The notes under the pieces were generated by a model. The model had not been told where the DNA came from and searched no databases. It worked only from the letters and a program-made list of their open reading frames with translations. From positions 1-64,000 of the forward strand of contig JAINDK010000018.1 of assembly GCA_019931185.1 (NCBI GenBank): a DNA stretch of 64,000 nt, in the 5' to 3' direction. The stretch is from Bryobacter sp. CoA8 C33 (GTDB lineage: Bacteria > Acidobacteriota > Terriglobia > Bryobacterales > Bryobacteraceae). Positions 45,144 through 53,174 of the stretch are shown here, piece by piece (the stretch's first letter is position 1; every line of letters begins with the position of its first letter). Position numbers and translations under genes: made by a program.

Positions 45144-45760
45144 GCGCTGGTGTTGGGATTGAACAGAAGAGACAAGCGGGTCCGGGCCGATTGCCACAGC
45201 AAGCGCAGGGTGCGGTAGAGCAAGGGGATAGCGATGAGTATGGCAAGGCAAAGCAGGCCGAGAAGGGGCAGGGCGATCCAAGGGTAGTTGTAGGCCAGGA
45301 GGATGAGGCCAACGACGCTGAAGTCCTCGGCGAGACTGATGGCGGAGTGGGTCAGTGGCTCCGGGGCGGCGTGAGCGACGAGCCGCGTGCCCATTTTTGT
45401 GGCGTGCGAACCGAGGGCGAGACCACCGGCGGCGAGCATGGCGAGGGTGCGCGGGAGGGGGTCGAGTTGGCCAAGGGCGCCGAGGGCGAGCAGAGCGGCG
45501 CCGACTGGCCTGATGAAGGTATGCAGGCTGTCCCAGAGTGGTGTGATGACGGGAATCTTGTCGGCGACGAACTCAAGGGCATAGAGTACGGCGGCGGTGA
45601 TCAACACGGCCGGGTGAGCGAGGACCGTCAGGCCTTCAGGCAGGCCGGTGAGCCAGCCGATGCGTTGGGCGAGGCCTACGGTCAAGACGACGGCATAGAT
45701 ATTGAGGCCGGAGGCCAGCCCGATGCCCATCAGGCTGGACAAGCCCTGCATTAAATCCAT
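45140..45760 (-). CDS. DUF4126 membrane protein
   Basis: The 206-residue protein has five or six hydrophobic helices and matches DUF4126 in its start (GIGLASGLNIYAVVLTVGLAQRIGWL) and middle (LYALEFVADKIPVITPLWDSLHTFIRPVGAALLA, LAAGGLALGSHATKMGTRL). The function of the family is unknown; some relatives act in membrane homeostasis or small-solute handling. An AGGAGG site lies upstream of the ATG. It shares its stop region with the allophanate hydrolase gene. Confidence 0.85.
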   Translation of the reverse strand: MDLMQGLSSLMGIGLASGLNIYAVVLTVGLAQRIGWLTGLPEGLTVLAHPAVLITAAVLYALEFVADKIPVITPLWDSLHTFIRPVGAALLALGALGQLDPLPRTLAMLAAGGLALGSHATKMGTRLVAHAAPEPLTHSAISLAEDFSVVGLILLAYNYPWIALPLLGLLCLAILIAIPLLYRTLRLLWQSARTRLSLLFNPNTSA

Positions 45761-45818
45761 AGCGAAGACCTCCTGCTAGTAGATGGTATCCGAGGACAGT
45801 CCGTTTCGCGGGGCGGGC

Positions 45819-46073
45819 TCAGGGCCGTGTGAGGCGCTCGAGCGATTCGAGGCGCAGGAAAGCTTCTTCATTGCTTTCGCCGCACCACTGTTGCTGGGGC
45901 GCGAAGCTGAGGCAGACAGAGGGGCGCTCGGGCTGGCCGAAGAGCAAGCAGCGGTTGTCCGGGCTCAATTGCACGCAGCGGGTGTAGGCCGGCTTGCCGG
46001 CGGGCATGCCGGGAATGGGCGTGGAGATCGAGGGGATGATGCAACAAGCGGCGCAGCCAGGACGGCAATCCAT
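45819..46073 (-). CDS. YkgJ-family cysteine cluster protein
   Basis: The 84-residue protein has the YkgJ signature: CRPGCAACC near the N-terminus, PGMPAGKPAYTRCVQL, a Cys before LLFG, and RPSVCLSFAPQQQWCG. The cysteines probably hold a zinc ion or Fe-S cluster; the role is unknown. The ATG lies 8 bases from a TATATT box on the minus strand, so little or no leader is expected. It is divergent from the acyltransferase gene with 24 bp between the starts. Confidence 0.85.
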   Translation of the reverse strand: MDCRPGCAACCIIPSISTPIPGMPAGKPAYTRCVQLSPDNRCLLFGQPERPSVCLSFAPQQQWCGESNEEAFLRLESLERLTRP

Positions 46074-46080
46074 CTTTCCG

Positions 46081-46088
46081 AATATACT
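46081..46088. promoter_or_regulatory. Symmetric double -10 element between divergent genes
   Basis: AATATACT reads TATACT on the plus strand (46083-46088) and TATATT on the minus strand (46086-46081). Each lies 8-9 bases before a start codon (GTG 46098 plus; ATG 46073 minus). The two -10 boxes overlap almost fully, so the two genes would compete for RNA polymerase and give nearly leaderless mRNAs. -35 elements are weak. Confidence 0.45.
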
Positions 46089-46097
46089 GTCTGTCGC

Positions 46098-47165
46098 GTG
46101 TCCCGTAATCTCACAATCGATGCTTATCGCGGCTTTGTGATGCTGCTGATGATGGCGGAGGTGCTGCGCTTGCCCGCGCTGGCGCGGCAGTATCCGGGTA
46201 ATCCTCTGCTGGATTTCTTGGCCTTTCACCAATCGCATGTCGCCTGGGAGGGTTGTTCGCTGCATGACATGATCCAGCCTTCGTTCTCGTTTCTGGTGGG
46301 GGTGGCGCTGCCCTATTCGCTGGCCAGCCGGGTGGCGAGCGGGGCGAGTTTCGGGAAGCTTTTTTCGCATACGCTTTGGCGTTCTCTTGTGCTTGTTGCG
46401 ATGGGCATTTTCCTGCGCTCCACGCATTCCAAGCAAACGAACTTCACGTTTGAGGACACGCTGACGCAGATCGGGTTGGGCTACCCATTTCTGTTCCTTC
46501 TGGGGCGCGCCAAAGCGCGTACGCAGTGGATCGTACTGGCCATCATCCTGGCTGGTTATGGGGCGGCCTGGGCGCTTTATCCCTTGCCGGGCCAGCCTTG
46601 GCTGGCGCACTGGGCCAAGGGGGACAACCTGCTGGTAGCCTTTGATGCGTGGTTTCTCAATTTGTTTCCGCGACCGGAGCCGTGGGTGATCCACAAGGGA
46701 GGCTACGGAACCCTGAGCTTTATCCCGACGCTGGGTACGATGATTCTGGGCCTGATCGCGGGGCAACTCTTGCGGGAGCAGACACCGCAACGGCGTTATC
46801 TGGAGCTAGCGGGGATGCTGCTGGCGGGAGGGCTGTTCTTGCATTTCGCGGGAATCATGCCGATCGTGAAACGCATTTGGACGCCGGCCTGGACTCTTGC
46901 CGCAGGGGGGGGCTGCTTTCTGTTTCTTGCCGGCTTCCGCTATTTGCTTGAGGTGAGGGGCTGGACCCGATGGGCTTTTCCACTGGTGGTTGTCGGGATG
47001 AACTCGATTGCCGCTTACTGGATCGCGCATGTGCTGGAGGATCCGATTGCCGACTCATTGCGCATTCATCTGGGGGCGGCGTTCGCGAGCGGGCCGGTGG
47101 TGCTGGCCCTTGAGTGGGTGCTGCTTTATTGGATGTACCGCCGTCGGTTGTTTCTGAAGGTGTAG
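46098..47165 (+). CDS. Heparan-alpha-glucosaminide N-acetyltransferase-like membrane acyltransferase
   Basis: The 355-residue integral membrane protein has about ten helices. It opens with SRNLTIDAYRGFVMLLMM and contains HVAWEGCSLHDMIQPSFSFLVGVALPYS, the pattern of the DUF1624/DUF5009/HGSNAT group that moves acetyl groups across the membrane to sugars. Acceptor unknown. GTG 46098 is the only start compatible with the family N-terminus; no ribosome site precedes it. A short 17-bp gap separates its stop from the convergent propeller gene. Confidence 0.82.
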   Translation: MSRNLTIDAYRGFVMLLMMAEVLRLPALARQYPGNPLLDFLAFHQSHVAWEGCSLHDMIQPSFSFLVGVALPYSLASRVASGASFGKLFSHTLWRSLVLVAMGIFLRSTHSKQTNFTFEDTLTQIGLGYPFLFLLGRAKARTQWIVLAIILAGYGAAWALYPLPGQPWLAHWAKGDNLLVAFDAWFLNLFPRPEPWVIHKGGYGTLSFIPTLGTMILGLIAGQLLREQTPQRRYLELAGMLLAGGLFLHFAGIMPIVKRIWTPAWTLAAGGGCFLFLAGFRYLLEVRGWTRWAFPLVVVGMNSIAAYWIAHVLEDPIADSLRIHLGAAFASGPVVLALEWVLLYWMYRRRLFLKV

Positions 47166-47182
47166 GGGGGAGACGGTGGGGG

Positions 47183-48199
47183 TTAGTCGGGCAAAGTGAG
47201 AGCAACGCGACGGGGATCGAATCGTTGCAACAGCAACTTATTGCTATCAAGCAGCCACAGCGAGCCGGCGGCAAAGCGGACCATTGCGCCCCCTTCGCCG
47301 GCGAATTGTCGCAGGAGCTTGTTGGTCCGGGCGTCAATGCGGGTGAGGGGATAGCCGGGCTGACTGACCCAAAGCGCGCCGTCACCAAAAGCGAGGCTGC
47401 CGGTGGCGCCGGGCACGCCGGTTTCGATTGAGGCGATCTCTTTGGCGGTCTTGGGGTCGATTTTCGAAATCTTTCCTTCCTTGCCGCCGAGCACCCAGAG
47501 GTGACCTTCGCCGAAGGTCAGAGCGTGAGGGGAAGCTGCGGTTTCGATGCGCTTTTCCACAAGGTTCGTGCGGGGGTTGACCTGCACGAGGCGGTTCTCG
47601 GACGGGCAGGTGATCCAGAGCATCTCCTGCTCAAAGTGAATCGAGTTGCAGCCGGCGCTAACGCGAATTTCGTGGAGGATGCGGTTGTTGGCCGGATCCA
47701 AGCGGCTGAGCGTTCCGGCCTCATCGCTCAGGGTCCAAATGCTGTCGGCGTTGGCGGCGAGCGCGGGTTTGGCGCCGGGGGCAAATCTGAGTGGGATGCT
47801 GGCGATAATTTTGCCGTCGCGCGGGTTGAGCTTATGCAGTTGCTGCGCGCCACAGTCGGGCAGCCAGAGGTGGGAGAAGGCTTCGATGAGGCCGCCGCAA
47901 AGGGCTTGACCCACTTTCCAGGATTCGCTGATCTTGTTATCCTGGCCGGCGATGCGCGATAGCTCGCCGCGTTTGGCCAGAGGGACGAGCATTACGGGGC
48001 CTTGGGCGTAGAGCCAGTCCGGCGGGCCTTCGAGTTTCCAGTCGGCCTCCGTCTTGAGTTTTGAAAATGGGATCTGCACACCGGGCGTCTTGATGCCTTC
48101 CCTGGGAGGCCAAGCAGGATTGCTGTTGGCCTTGTTCTTCTCTTTGGCAAATCCGCCGAGGATGGCCAAAAACAGCAATGGGATCAGAATTTTTTTCAA
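47183..48199 (-). CDS. Secreted YVTN/Vgb-like beta-propeller protein
   Basis: The 338-residue protein has a signal peptide (MKKILIPLLFLAILGGFA) and seven or so repeats of the type LWLPDCGAQQLHKLNPRDGKIIASIPL, SIWTLSDEAGTLSRLDPANNRILHEI, LWVLGGKEGKISKIDPKTAKEIASI, as in virginiamycin-B-lyase-like and YncE-like propellers. Without clear catalytic residues a binding or scaffold role is as likely as an enzyme. A good promoter (TTGTCA, 18 bases, TATACT) lies upstream on the minus strand. Confidence 0.8.
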   Translation of the reverse strand: MKKILIPLLFLAILGGFAKEKNKANSNPAWPPREGIKTPGVQIPFSKLKTEADWKLEGPPDWLYAQGPVMLVPLAKRGELSRIAGQDNKISESWKVGQALCGGLIEAFSHLWLPDCGAQQLHKLNPRDGKIIASIPLRFAPGAKPALAANADSIWTLSDEAGTLSRLDPANNRILHEIRVSAGCNSIHFEQEMLWITCPSENRLVQVNPRTNLVEKRIETAASPHALTFGEGHLWVLGGKEGKISKIDPKTAKEIASIETGVPGATGSLAFGDGALWVSQPGYPLTRIDARTNKLLRQFAGEGGAMVRFAAGSLWLLDSNKLLLQRFDPRRVALTLPD

Positions 48200-48265
48200 G
48201 GATTACCTCGCGGCAGCAAATGATTCAAGCGACAGGGAAGGGAAGGCAAGCAGGGCCGAAGTGTG

Positions 48266-48318
48266 AGTATAGCGCCATCGAATTCTGATTGACAAACGCA
48301 ATCCGGAACCGCTATAAA
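48266..48318. promoter_or_regulatory. Back-to-back promoters sharing one -35 region
   Basis: Plus strand: TTGACA (48289-48294), 18 bases, TATAAA (48313-48318), reading to the cytochrome gene at 48465. Minus strand: TTGTCA (48295-48290), 18 bases, TATACT (48271-48266), reading to the propeller gene at 48199. The -35 boxes overlap by five bases, so polymerase can occupy only one direction at a time. The plus-strand leader would be about 140 bases long; I see no known riboswitch in it. Confidence 0.6.
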
Positions 48319-48464
48319 AATGAATACACCGCGTTATTCCGCGTGCCCTCCGAGCCCTGTCGGCTCACTAGAAGTAGCTCCCGTCCGTTCTCGCAAATAG
48401 CCTTGTCTCGCTAAAACTAAGCCTCGGTACAATAACAGAAAGTCTGATAACGAAACCGTTCGCA

Positions 48465-51400
48465 ATGAGTCTTGGCAAGCAGTATTTCTATCTTTTTTGG
48501 GCCAGCGGGGTGCTGCTGGCGCAAAGTCCAAACACGCCGGAGTTTTTCGAAAACAAGATTCGACCCATCCTGGTCAAAAATTGCTACAGCTGTCACACGA
48601 ATACGGAGATGGGCAATCTTCGTCTGGATAGTGCGGAGGCGATGGTAAAAGGCGGTGCGCGGCGAGGGCCGGCGGTGGTGCCGGGAGATCCCGAAAAGAG
48701 CGCGCTGATTGTGGCGGTGCGGCACGCGGACGCCGATCCGAAGTTCCGCATGCCAATGGGAGTGAAGTTGAGGGATGCGGACATCGATGCTTTAACAGCT
48801 TGGGTGAAGGCGGGCGCGGTTTGGCCGAAGAGCATTCCGACTGTAAGCAAGGTGGGTGGTAAGTTCGTGATTTTCCCGGAACAGAAAAAGTTCTGGTCGA
48901 TGCTGCCATTGCGCAAGCCCGACTTGCCGGCGGTGAAGGACTTAAAGTGGCCACGCACGGATTTGGATCGCTTCGTGATGGCGCGGCTCGAGAAAGAGAA
49001 CATGAAGCCGGTTCGTTTTGCGACTCGTACGGAGCTGATTCGGCGGGCCTCGCTGGATCTGACTGGATTGCCGCCGACTTACGAGGAGATACAAGCTTTC
49101 CTGAAAGATACGGCGCCCGATGCTTACTCCAAGCTGATCGACCGGTTGTTGGCCTCGCCGCATTATGGTGAGCGATGGGGACGGATTTGGCTGGATGTGG
49201 CCCGCTATGGGGAGGATGACTACCGCAGTCTGGACCCGATGCGCCGGGGCTTTAATCCTTACCCGAATGCTTTTTTGTACCGGGATTGGGTGATTCGTGC
49301 GTTCAACGATGACATGCCTTACGACCTGTTCGTCAAGAGTCAACTGGCTGGAGATCTGATGGATGAGAAGATCCGTCACAAGACCCTGCCCGGCACGGGC
49401 TTTATTGGGCTTGGGCCCTGGTATTACGACAATGGCTCGACCGAGGTGACGCGGGCCGATGAGCGGCATGACCGGGTGGACGTGATCACGCGCGGCTTTC
49501 TGGGGCTGACCGTGGCATGTGCCCGCTGTCACGACCATAAGTATGATCCGATTCCGCAGACGGATTACTATGCGCTTGCGGGTATTTTTGCGAATGTCAC
49601 TTACGAGGAGTATCCGCTGGCGCCGCAGTCCGTGGTGGAACAGTTCCGCAAGATCGAGGAGCAGATCGATATCAAGCAAAAGATGTTGATGGAAATGCAG
49701 ACGGCGATGGGCAAGAACCTGGGGCATTCGCTGGCGCTTGAGATTTCGAATTATTTGCAGGGTGTATTTGAAGTAGCGGGGCCGCGCAAGATGGAGGCGG
49801 GCAATGTGGTGGAGGCGCGCAAGCTCGACTACGAGATTCTGGATCGCTGGATCAAATACATGGCCAAGCCGGCTAAGAAGTATCCGCATAAGGATGCCTG
49901 GCAGGCGATGATGGCGCGCAAGCCGGCGGCAACAGCGCAGGAGGCCAAGAAGGTGGCCGACAAGTTTCAGGAAGATGTTGTTGCGGTGATGCTGGCTCGG
50001 CACGAGCTTGATGACGAAAACAAGGTGATAGCGAACAAGGCACTGGAGGGAACGAAGCCGAAAAAGCGCACGAATAAGCCCTCTAACTTTGTGACTAACG
50101 ATGACTTCTGTCCCGGATGCGGCTTGCAGTTGAAGCAGATGCCGGAGGATCAGAACAACCTGTACACGGATATCTTCGTCCGCGAGCTTTCCGATAACGA
50201 TGATCCGAACGCGATGATGGAGGGCGGCTTCCGCAATGCGAAGCCCGGGGTGCTGACGTTTCGCGGATGGGCGCTCGAGCGGCGGGTGGGCTCAGAGTCT
50301 CAAGCGCAACTGGCGGGTGTGCGCAAGGATATAGAAGATGCGCGCAAGAAGATCGACCCGCATTTTCCTTTCCTGCATGGAATCAAGGATAAGCCGAAGC
50401 AGGAAATCTCCGAGTTGCCGCTGGCGCTGCGAGGCGACCCAATGAACCTGGGTGAACCGGTGCCGAGGCACTTTCTGAGCGTGCTATCGGAGGACCAGCC
50501 CGCGATATTTCGCGCGGGCAGCGGACGCCTTGAGCTGGCTGAAGCGATTTTGCGTCAACCGCTGCACACGCGGGTGATTGTGAACCGTATTTGGAAAGGG
50601 CATTTTGGTTCGGGTATCGTCGATACGCCGAGTAACTTTGGCGTAACCGGGGAAAGGCCAACGAATTCAGAACTGCTCGAGTATCTCGCGGCAAACTTCG
50701 CGGCCAAGGGACAATCGATCAAGAAGCTGCACAAGGAAATCATGCTGAGCTCGGTGTATCAGCTCTCGAGCGACAACGACGCGGCTAACTTCGCTAAGGA
50801 TTCCGCGAACCGCTTGTACTGGCGTCATGAAAAGCAACGCCTCGATGCCGAACAGTTGCGGGACTCCGTGCTGTTTGTATCGGGCAAGCTGGACCGCAGT
50901 ATCGGTGGGCCGTCCTCGGATCTGAAGCCGGGCTTCTTGCGGCGGACCGTTTATGGCAAAGTCAGCCGCTACAAGCTGGACGAGTATCTGCAGTTATTCG
51001 ATTTTCCCAGCCCCTCGATCAGCGCCGAGAAGCGTTTCACGACCACGGTTCCGCAGCAGAGGCTCTTTCTGCTGAACAGCGATTTCATGCAATTGCAGGC
51101 GGAGGAACTGGCAAGCCGGGCGATGCCAGAACCGGATAACCGGGCGCGAGTGCGCAAGCTCTTCCAGTTGATTTACGGGCGCGATGCGAGTGAAAACGAG
51201 ATCAAGCTTGGACTCGAGTACATCAAGAGCGAACCGATGTTGAGTTATGAGGAGCGCAAGAAGAAGGCGAAGGAAGCTGGTCCGGCCGAGGGGATGAGAC
51301 GCCGTGGCGCGACGGGGATGGAGGCGGCGCCTGCTTCCGAGCCTCCGTCGGAAGCCGCGGCGGCTGCGGAGGCGCCGCCGGCGTTTCCTGCGGATTTCGG

Positions 51401-51530
51401 GATGGGCATGATGGGTGGTATGCGGCGGGGTCCTGGGGCGGAAGACAAGCCGGCCGTTTATGAACCGACGATCTGGGGCCGCTATGCCAAGGTATTGTTG
51501 AGCTCGAGCGAGTTTCTGTTTGTCAATTAG
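48465..51530 (+). CDS. Planctomycete-type cytochrome c with DUF1549 and DUF1553
   Basis: The 1,021-residue protein has a signal peptide (SLGKQYFYLFWASGVLLAQ), a PSCyt1 haem domain with C40-x-x-C43-H44 (KNCYSCH), then DUF1549 (LDRFVMARLEKENMKPV...RRASLDLTGLPPTYEEI, ARYGEDD) and DUF1553 (RVIVNRIWKGHFGSGIVDTPSNFG, RRTVYGKVSRYKLDEYLQLFDFPSPS). Such proteins are encoded with DUF1501 partners and are thought to act outside the cytoplasm on polysaccharides or sulfated compounds; no activity is proven. DUF1553 is interrupted near its end by about 70 residues rich in Ala, Pro, Gly and Met (about 910-985). The DUF1501 gene follows after 13 bp. Confidence 0.92.
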   Translation: MSLGKQYFYLFWASGVLLAQSPNTPEFFENKIRPILVKNCYSCHTNTEMGNLRLDSAEAMVKGGARRGPAVVPGDPEKSALIVAVRHADADPKFRMPMGVKLRDADIDALTAWVKAGAVWPKSIPTVSKVGGKFVIFPEQKKFWSMLPLRKPDLPAVKDLKWPRTDLDRFVMARLEKENMKPVRFATRTELIRRASLDLTGLPPTYEEIQAFLKDTAPDAYSKLIDRLLASPHYGERWGRIWLDVARYGEDDYRSLDPMRRGFNPYPNAFLYRDWVIRAFNDDMPYDLFVKSQLAGDLMDEKIRHKTLPGTGFIGLGPWYYDNGSTEVTRADERHDRVDVITRGFLGLTVACARCHDHKYDPIPQTDYYALAGIFANVTYEEYPLAPQSVVEQFRKIEEQIDIKQKMLMEMQTAMGKNLGHSLALEISNYLQGVFEVAGPRKMEAGNVVEARKLDYEILDRWIKYMAKPAKKYPHKDAWQAMMARKPAATAQEAKKVADKFQEDVVAVMLARHELDDENKVIANKALEGTKPKKRTNKPSNFVTNDDFCPGCGLQLKQMPEDQNNLYTDIFVRELSDNDDPNAMMEGGFRNAKPGVLTFRGWALERRVGSESQAQLAGVRKDIEDARKKIDPHFPFLHGIKDKPKQEISELPLALRGDPMNLGEPVPRHFLSVLSEDQPAIFRAGSGRLELAEAILRQPLHTRVIVNRIWKGHFGSGIVDTPSNFGVTGERPTNSELLEYLAANFAAKGQSIKKLHKEIMLSSVYQLSSDNDAANFAKDSANRLYWRHEKQRLDAEQLRDSVLFVSGKLDRSIGGPSSDLKPGFLRRTVYGKVSRYKLDEYLQLFDFPSPSISAEKRFTTTVPQQRLFLLNSDFMQLQAEELASRAMPEPDNRARVRKLFQLIYGRDASENEIKLGLEYIKSEPMLSYEERKKKAKEAGPAEGMRRRGATGMEAAPASEPPSEAAAAAEAPPAFPADFGMGMMGGMRRGPGAEDKPAVYEPTIWGRYAKVLLSSSEFLFVN

Positions 51531-51543
51531 AGAGAAGCCACTG

Positions 51544-53058
51544 ATGTCGCACCACAAGTCAAGCAATCCGCAGACCCGCCGCGAGGCCCTTCGCCGTATT
51601 GGCAATGGCTTCGGCATGATGGCGTTCGCCGGCATGGTCAACCAGTCACTGGCGGCGGCTGGCGCCTTGGCCACGCCTGATGGCGGCGTGGGCTACAAGT
51701 TGGATCATCCGCAACGCGTCAAGCGAGTGATCTTTCTGTTCATGAATGGCGGTTTGTCCACAATTGACAGTTTCGATCCGAAGCCGATGCTGGACAAGTA
51801 TGACGGTCAGCCGATCCCGGGCGGTGAGATCAAGACTGAGCGCAAGACAGGCGCACTGATGAAGTCTCCTTACAGCTTCAAGAAGTATGGCCAGTGCGGC
51901 ATGGATATCAGCGATCTGTGGCCAAATCTGGCCAAAGTGGCCGATGATATCTGCTGGGTGCGCAGCGTGCATACCGAGATCCCGAACCATGAGCCCGCGT
52001 GTCTGATGATGAATACCGGAGCCAATCAGGCGGGGCGGCCTTCGCTTGGCGCGTGGATGACTTATGGGCTCGGCACGGACAATCAAAATCTTCCGGGTTA
52101 TGTCGTGCTCTGCCCGGATGTGCCCACGACAGTTGGCCCGCCGCTGTGGTCGAACGGCTTTCTGCCGGCCATCCATCAGGGCACTTATATTTCCGACAAG
52201 ATCCAGACAAATCCCAACGCGCCGCCCGAAGAAGACATGGGCATGCCGGGCGGAGAAAAGAAGGACGAGAAGGTCAGCGTTGAAAAAGGCTTTGATCCGA
52301 AGAAGCTGATTTCGTTTGTCCATAATCCGAAGTTTGAGCTGGCCGAACAGCGCCGTGAGATCGATCTGCTCAATCAGATGGAAGCCTTGCGCCGGGACCG
52401 CGACGGTTCGGATGCGCAGGTGGAAGCCGTGCTGAAGTCGATGGAAGTCGCCTACCGGATGCAGACCGAAGCTCCGGAAGTGTTTGATATTCGCCAGGAA
52501 TCGCAAGCAACGCAAAAGCTGTATGGGCCGGGTTCGACTGCCCGCGGATGCCTGACGGCTGTGCGCTTGGCGGAAAAGGGCGTGCGCATGACGCAGGTCT
52601 ACTACGCCAAGGGCGACCCCTGGGATGCGCATGGCGACATTCTCGGCCATCGCGTGAATGCCAAGAATTCAGACCAGGCGTTCGCCGCCGTGATTCAGGA
52701 TCTCAAGGGGCGTGGCCTTTGGAAGGACACGCTCGTGGTGTGCGGCTCAGAGTTTGGGCGCACGCCGGTGAGAGAAGTGGGGGGCGGTGGGGGAAACGTG
52801 AAACGGGGCCGCGACCACAATCCATTTGGCTTCACAATGTGGCTTTCCGGCGGGGCCGTCAAGGGCGGCACGATTTATGGCGCGACCGACGATTTTGGAT
52901 TCAAAGCGGTGGAAAAGCCGGTTCATGTTCATGACATACACGCCACGATTCTCTATCTGATGGGAATCGATCACACCAAGCTCACCTATCGCTACAGCGG
53001 CCGGGACTTCCGTCTCACCGATGTCAGTGGCAATGTTTTGCATCAATTGATCGCCTAA
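51544..53058 (+). CDS. DUF1501 protein with twin-arginine signal
   Basis: The 504-residue protein has a Tat leader (TRREALRRIGNGFGMMAFAG) and the DUF1501 sulfatase-like fold: RVKRVIFLFMNGGLSTIDSFDPK near the start and LVVCGSEFGRTPVREVG with GRDHNPFGFTMWLSGGAVKGG near the end, where metal-binding His and Asp residues are found. A lysine- and glutamate-rich insertion lies at about 230-255. Its substrate is unknown. It is co-transcribed with the DUF1549/1553 cytochrome and probably acts with it in the periplasm. Confidence 0.92.
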   Translation: MSHHKSSNPQTRREALRRIGNGFGMMAFAGMVNQSLAAAGALATPDGGVGYKLDHPQRVKRVIFLFMNGGLSTIDSFDPKPMLDKYDGQPIPGGEIKTERKTGALMKSPYSFKKYGQCGMDISDLWPNLAKVADDICWVRSVHTEIPNHEPACLMMNTGANQAGRPSLGAWMTYGLGTDNQNLPGYVVLCPDVPTTVGPPLWSNGFLPAIHQGTYISDKIQTNPNAPPEEDMGMPGGEKKDEKVSVEKGFDPKKLISFVHNPKFELAEQRREIDLLNQMEALRRDRDGSDAQVEAVLKSMEVAYRMQTEAPEVFDIRQESQATQKLYGPGSTARGCLTAVRLAEKGVRMTQVYYAKGDPWDAHGDILGHRVNAKNSDQAFAAVIQDLKGRGLWKDTLVVCGSEFGRTPVREVGGGGGNVKRGRDHNPFGFTMWLSGGAVKGGTIYGATDDFGFKAVEKPVHVHDIHATILYLMGIDHTKLTYRYSGRDFRLTDVSGNVLHQLIA

Positions 53059-53174
53059 AGGCGATCCTCACACGCATCGAGAACACCCCTCCGTCCGGGG
53101 TACCCGAACCAAGCGCTTCCCGGGATTCCGTCATCCTCGAACAAAAACAACAATCCATTCAGGGGTAGTGTCGA

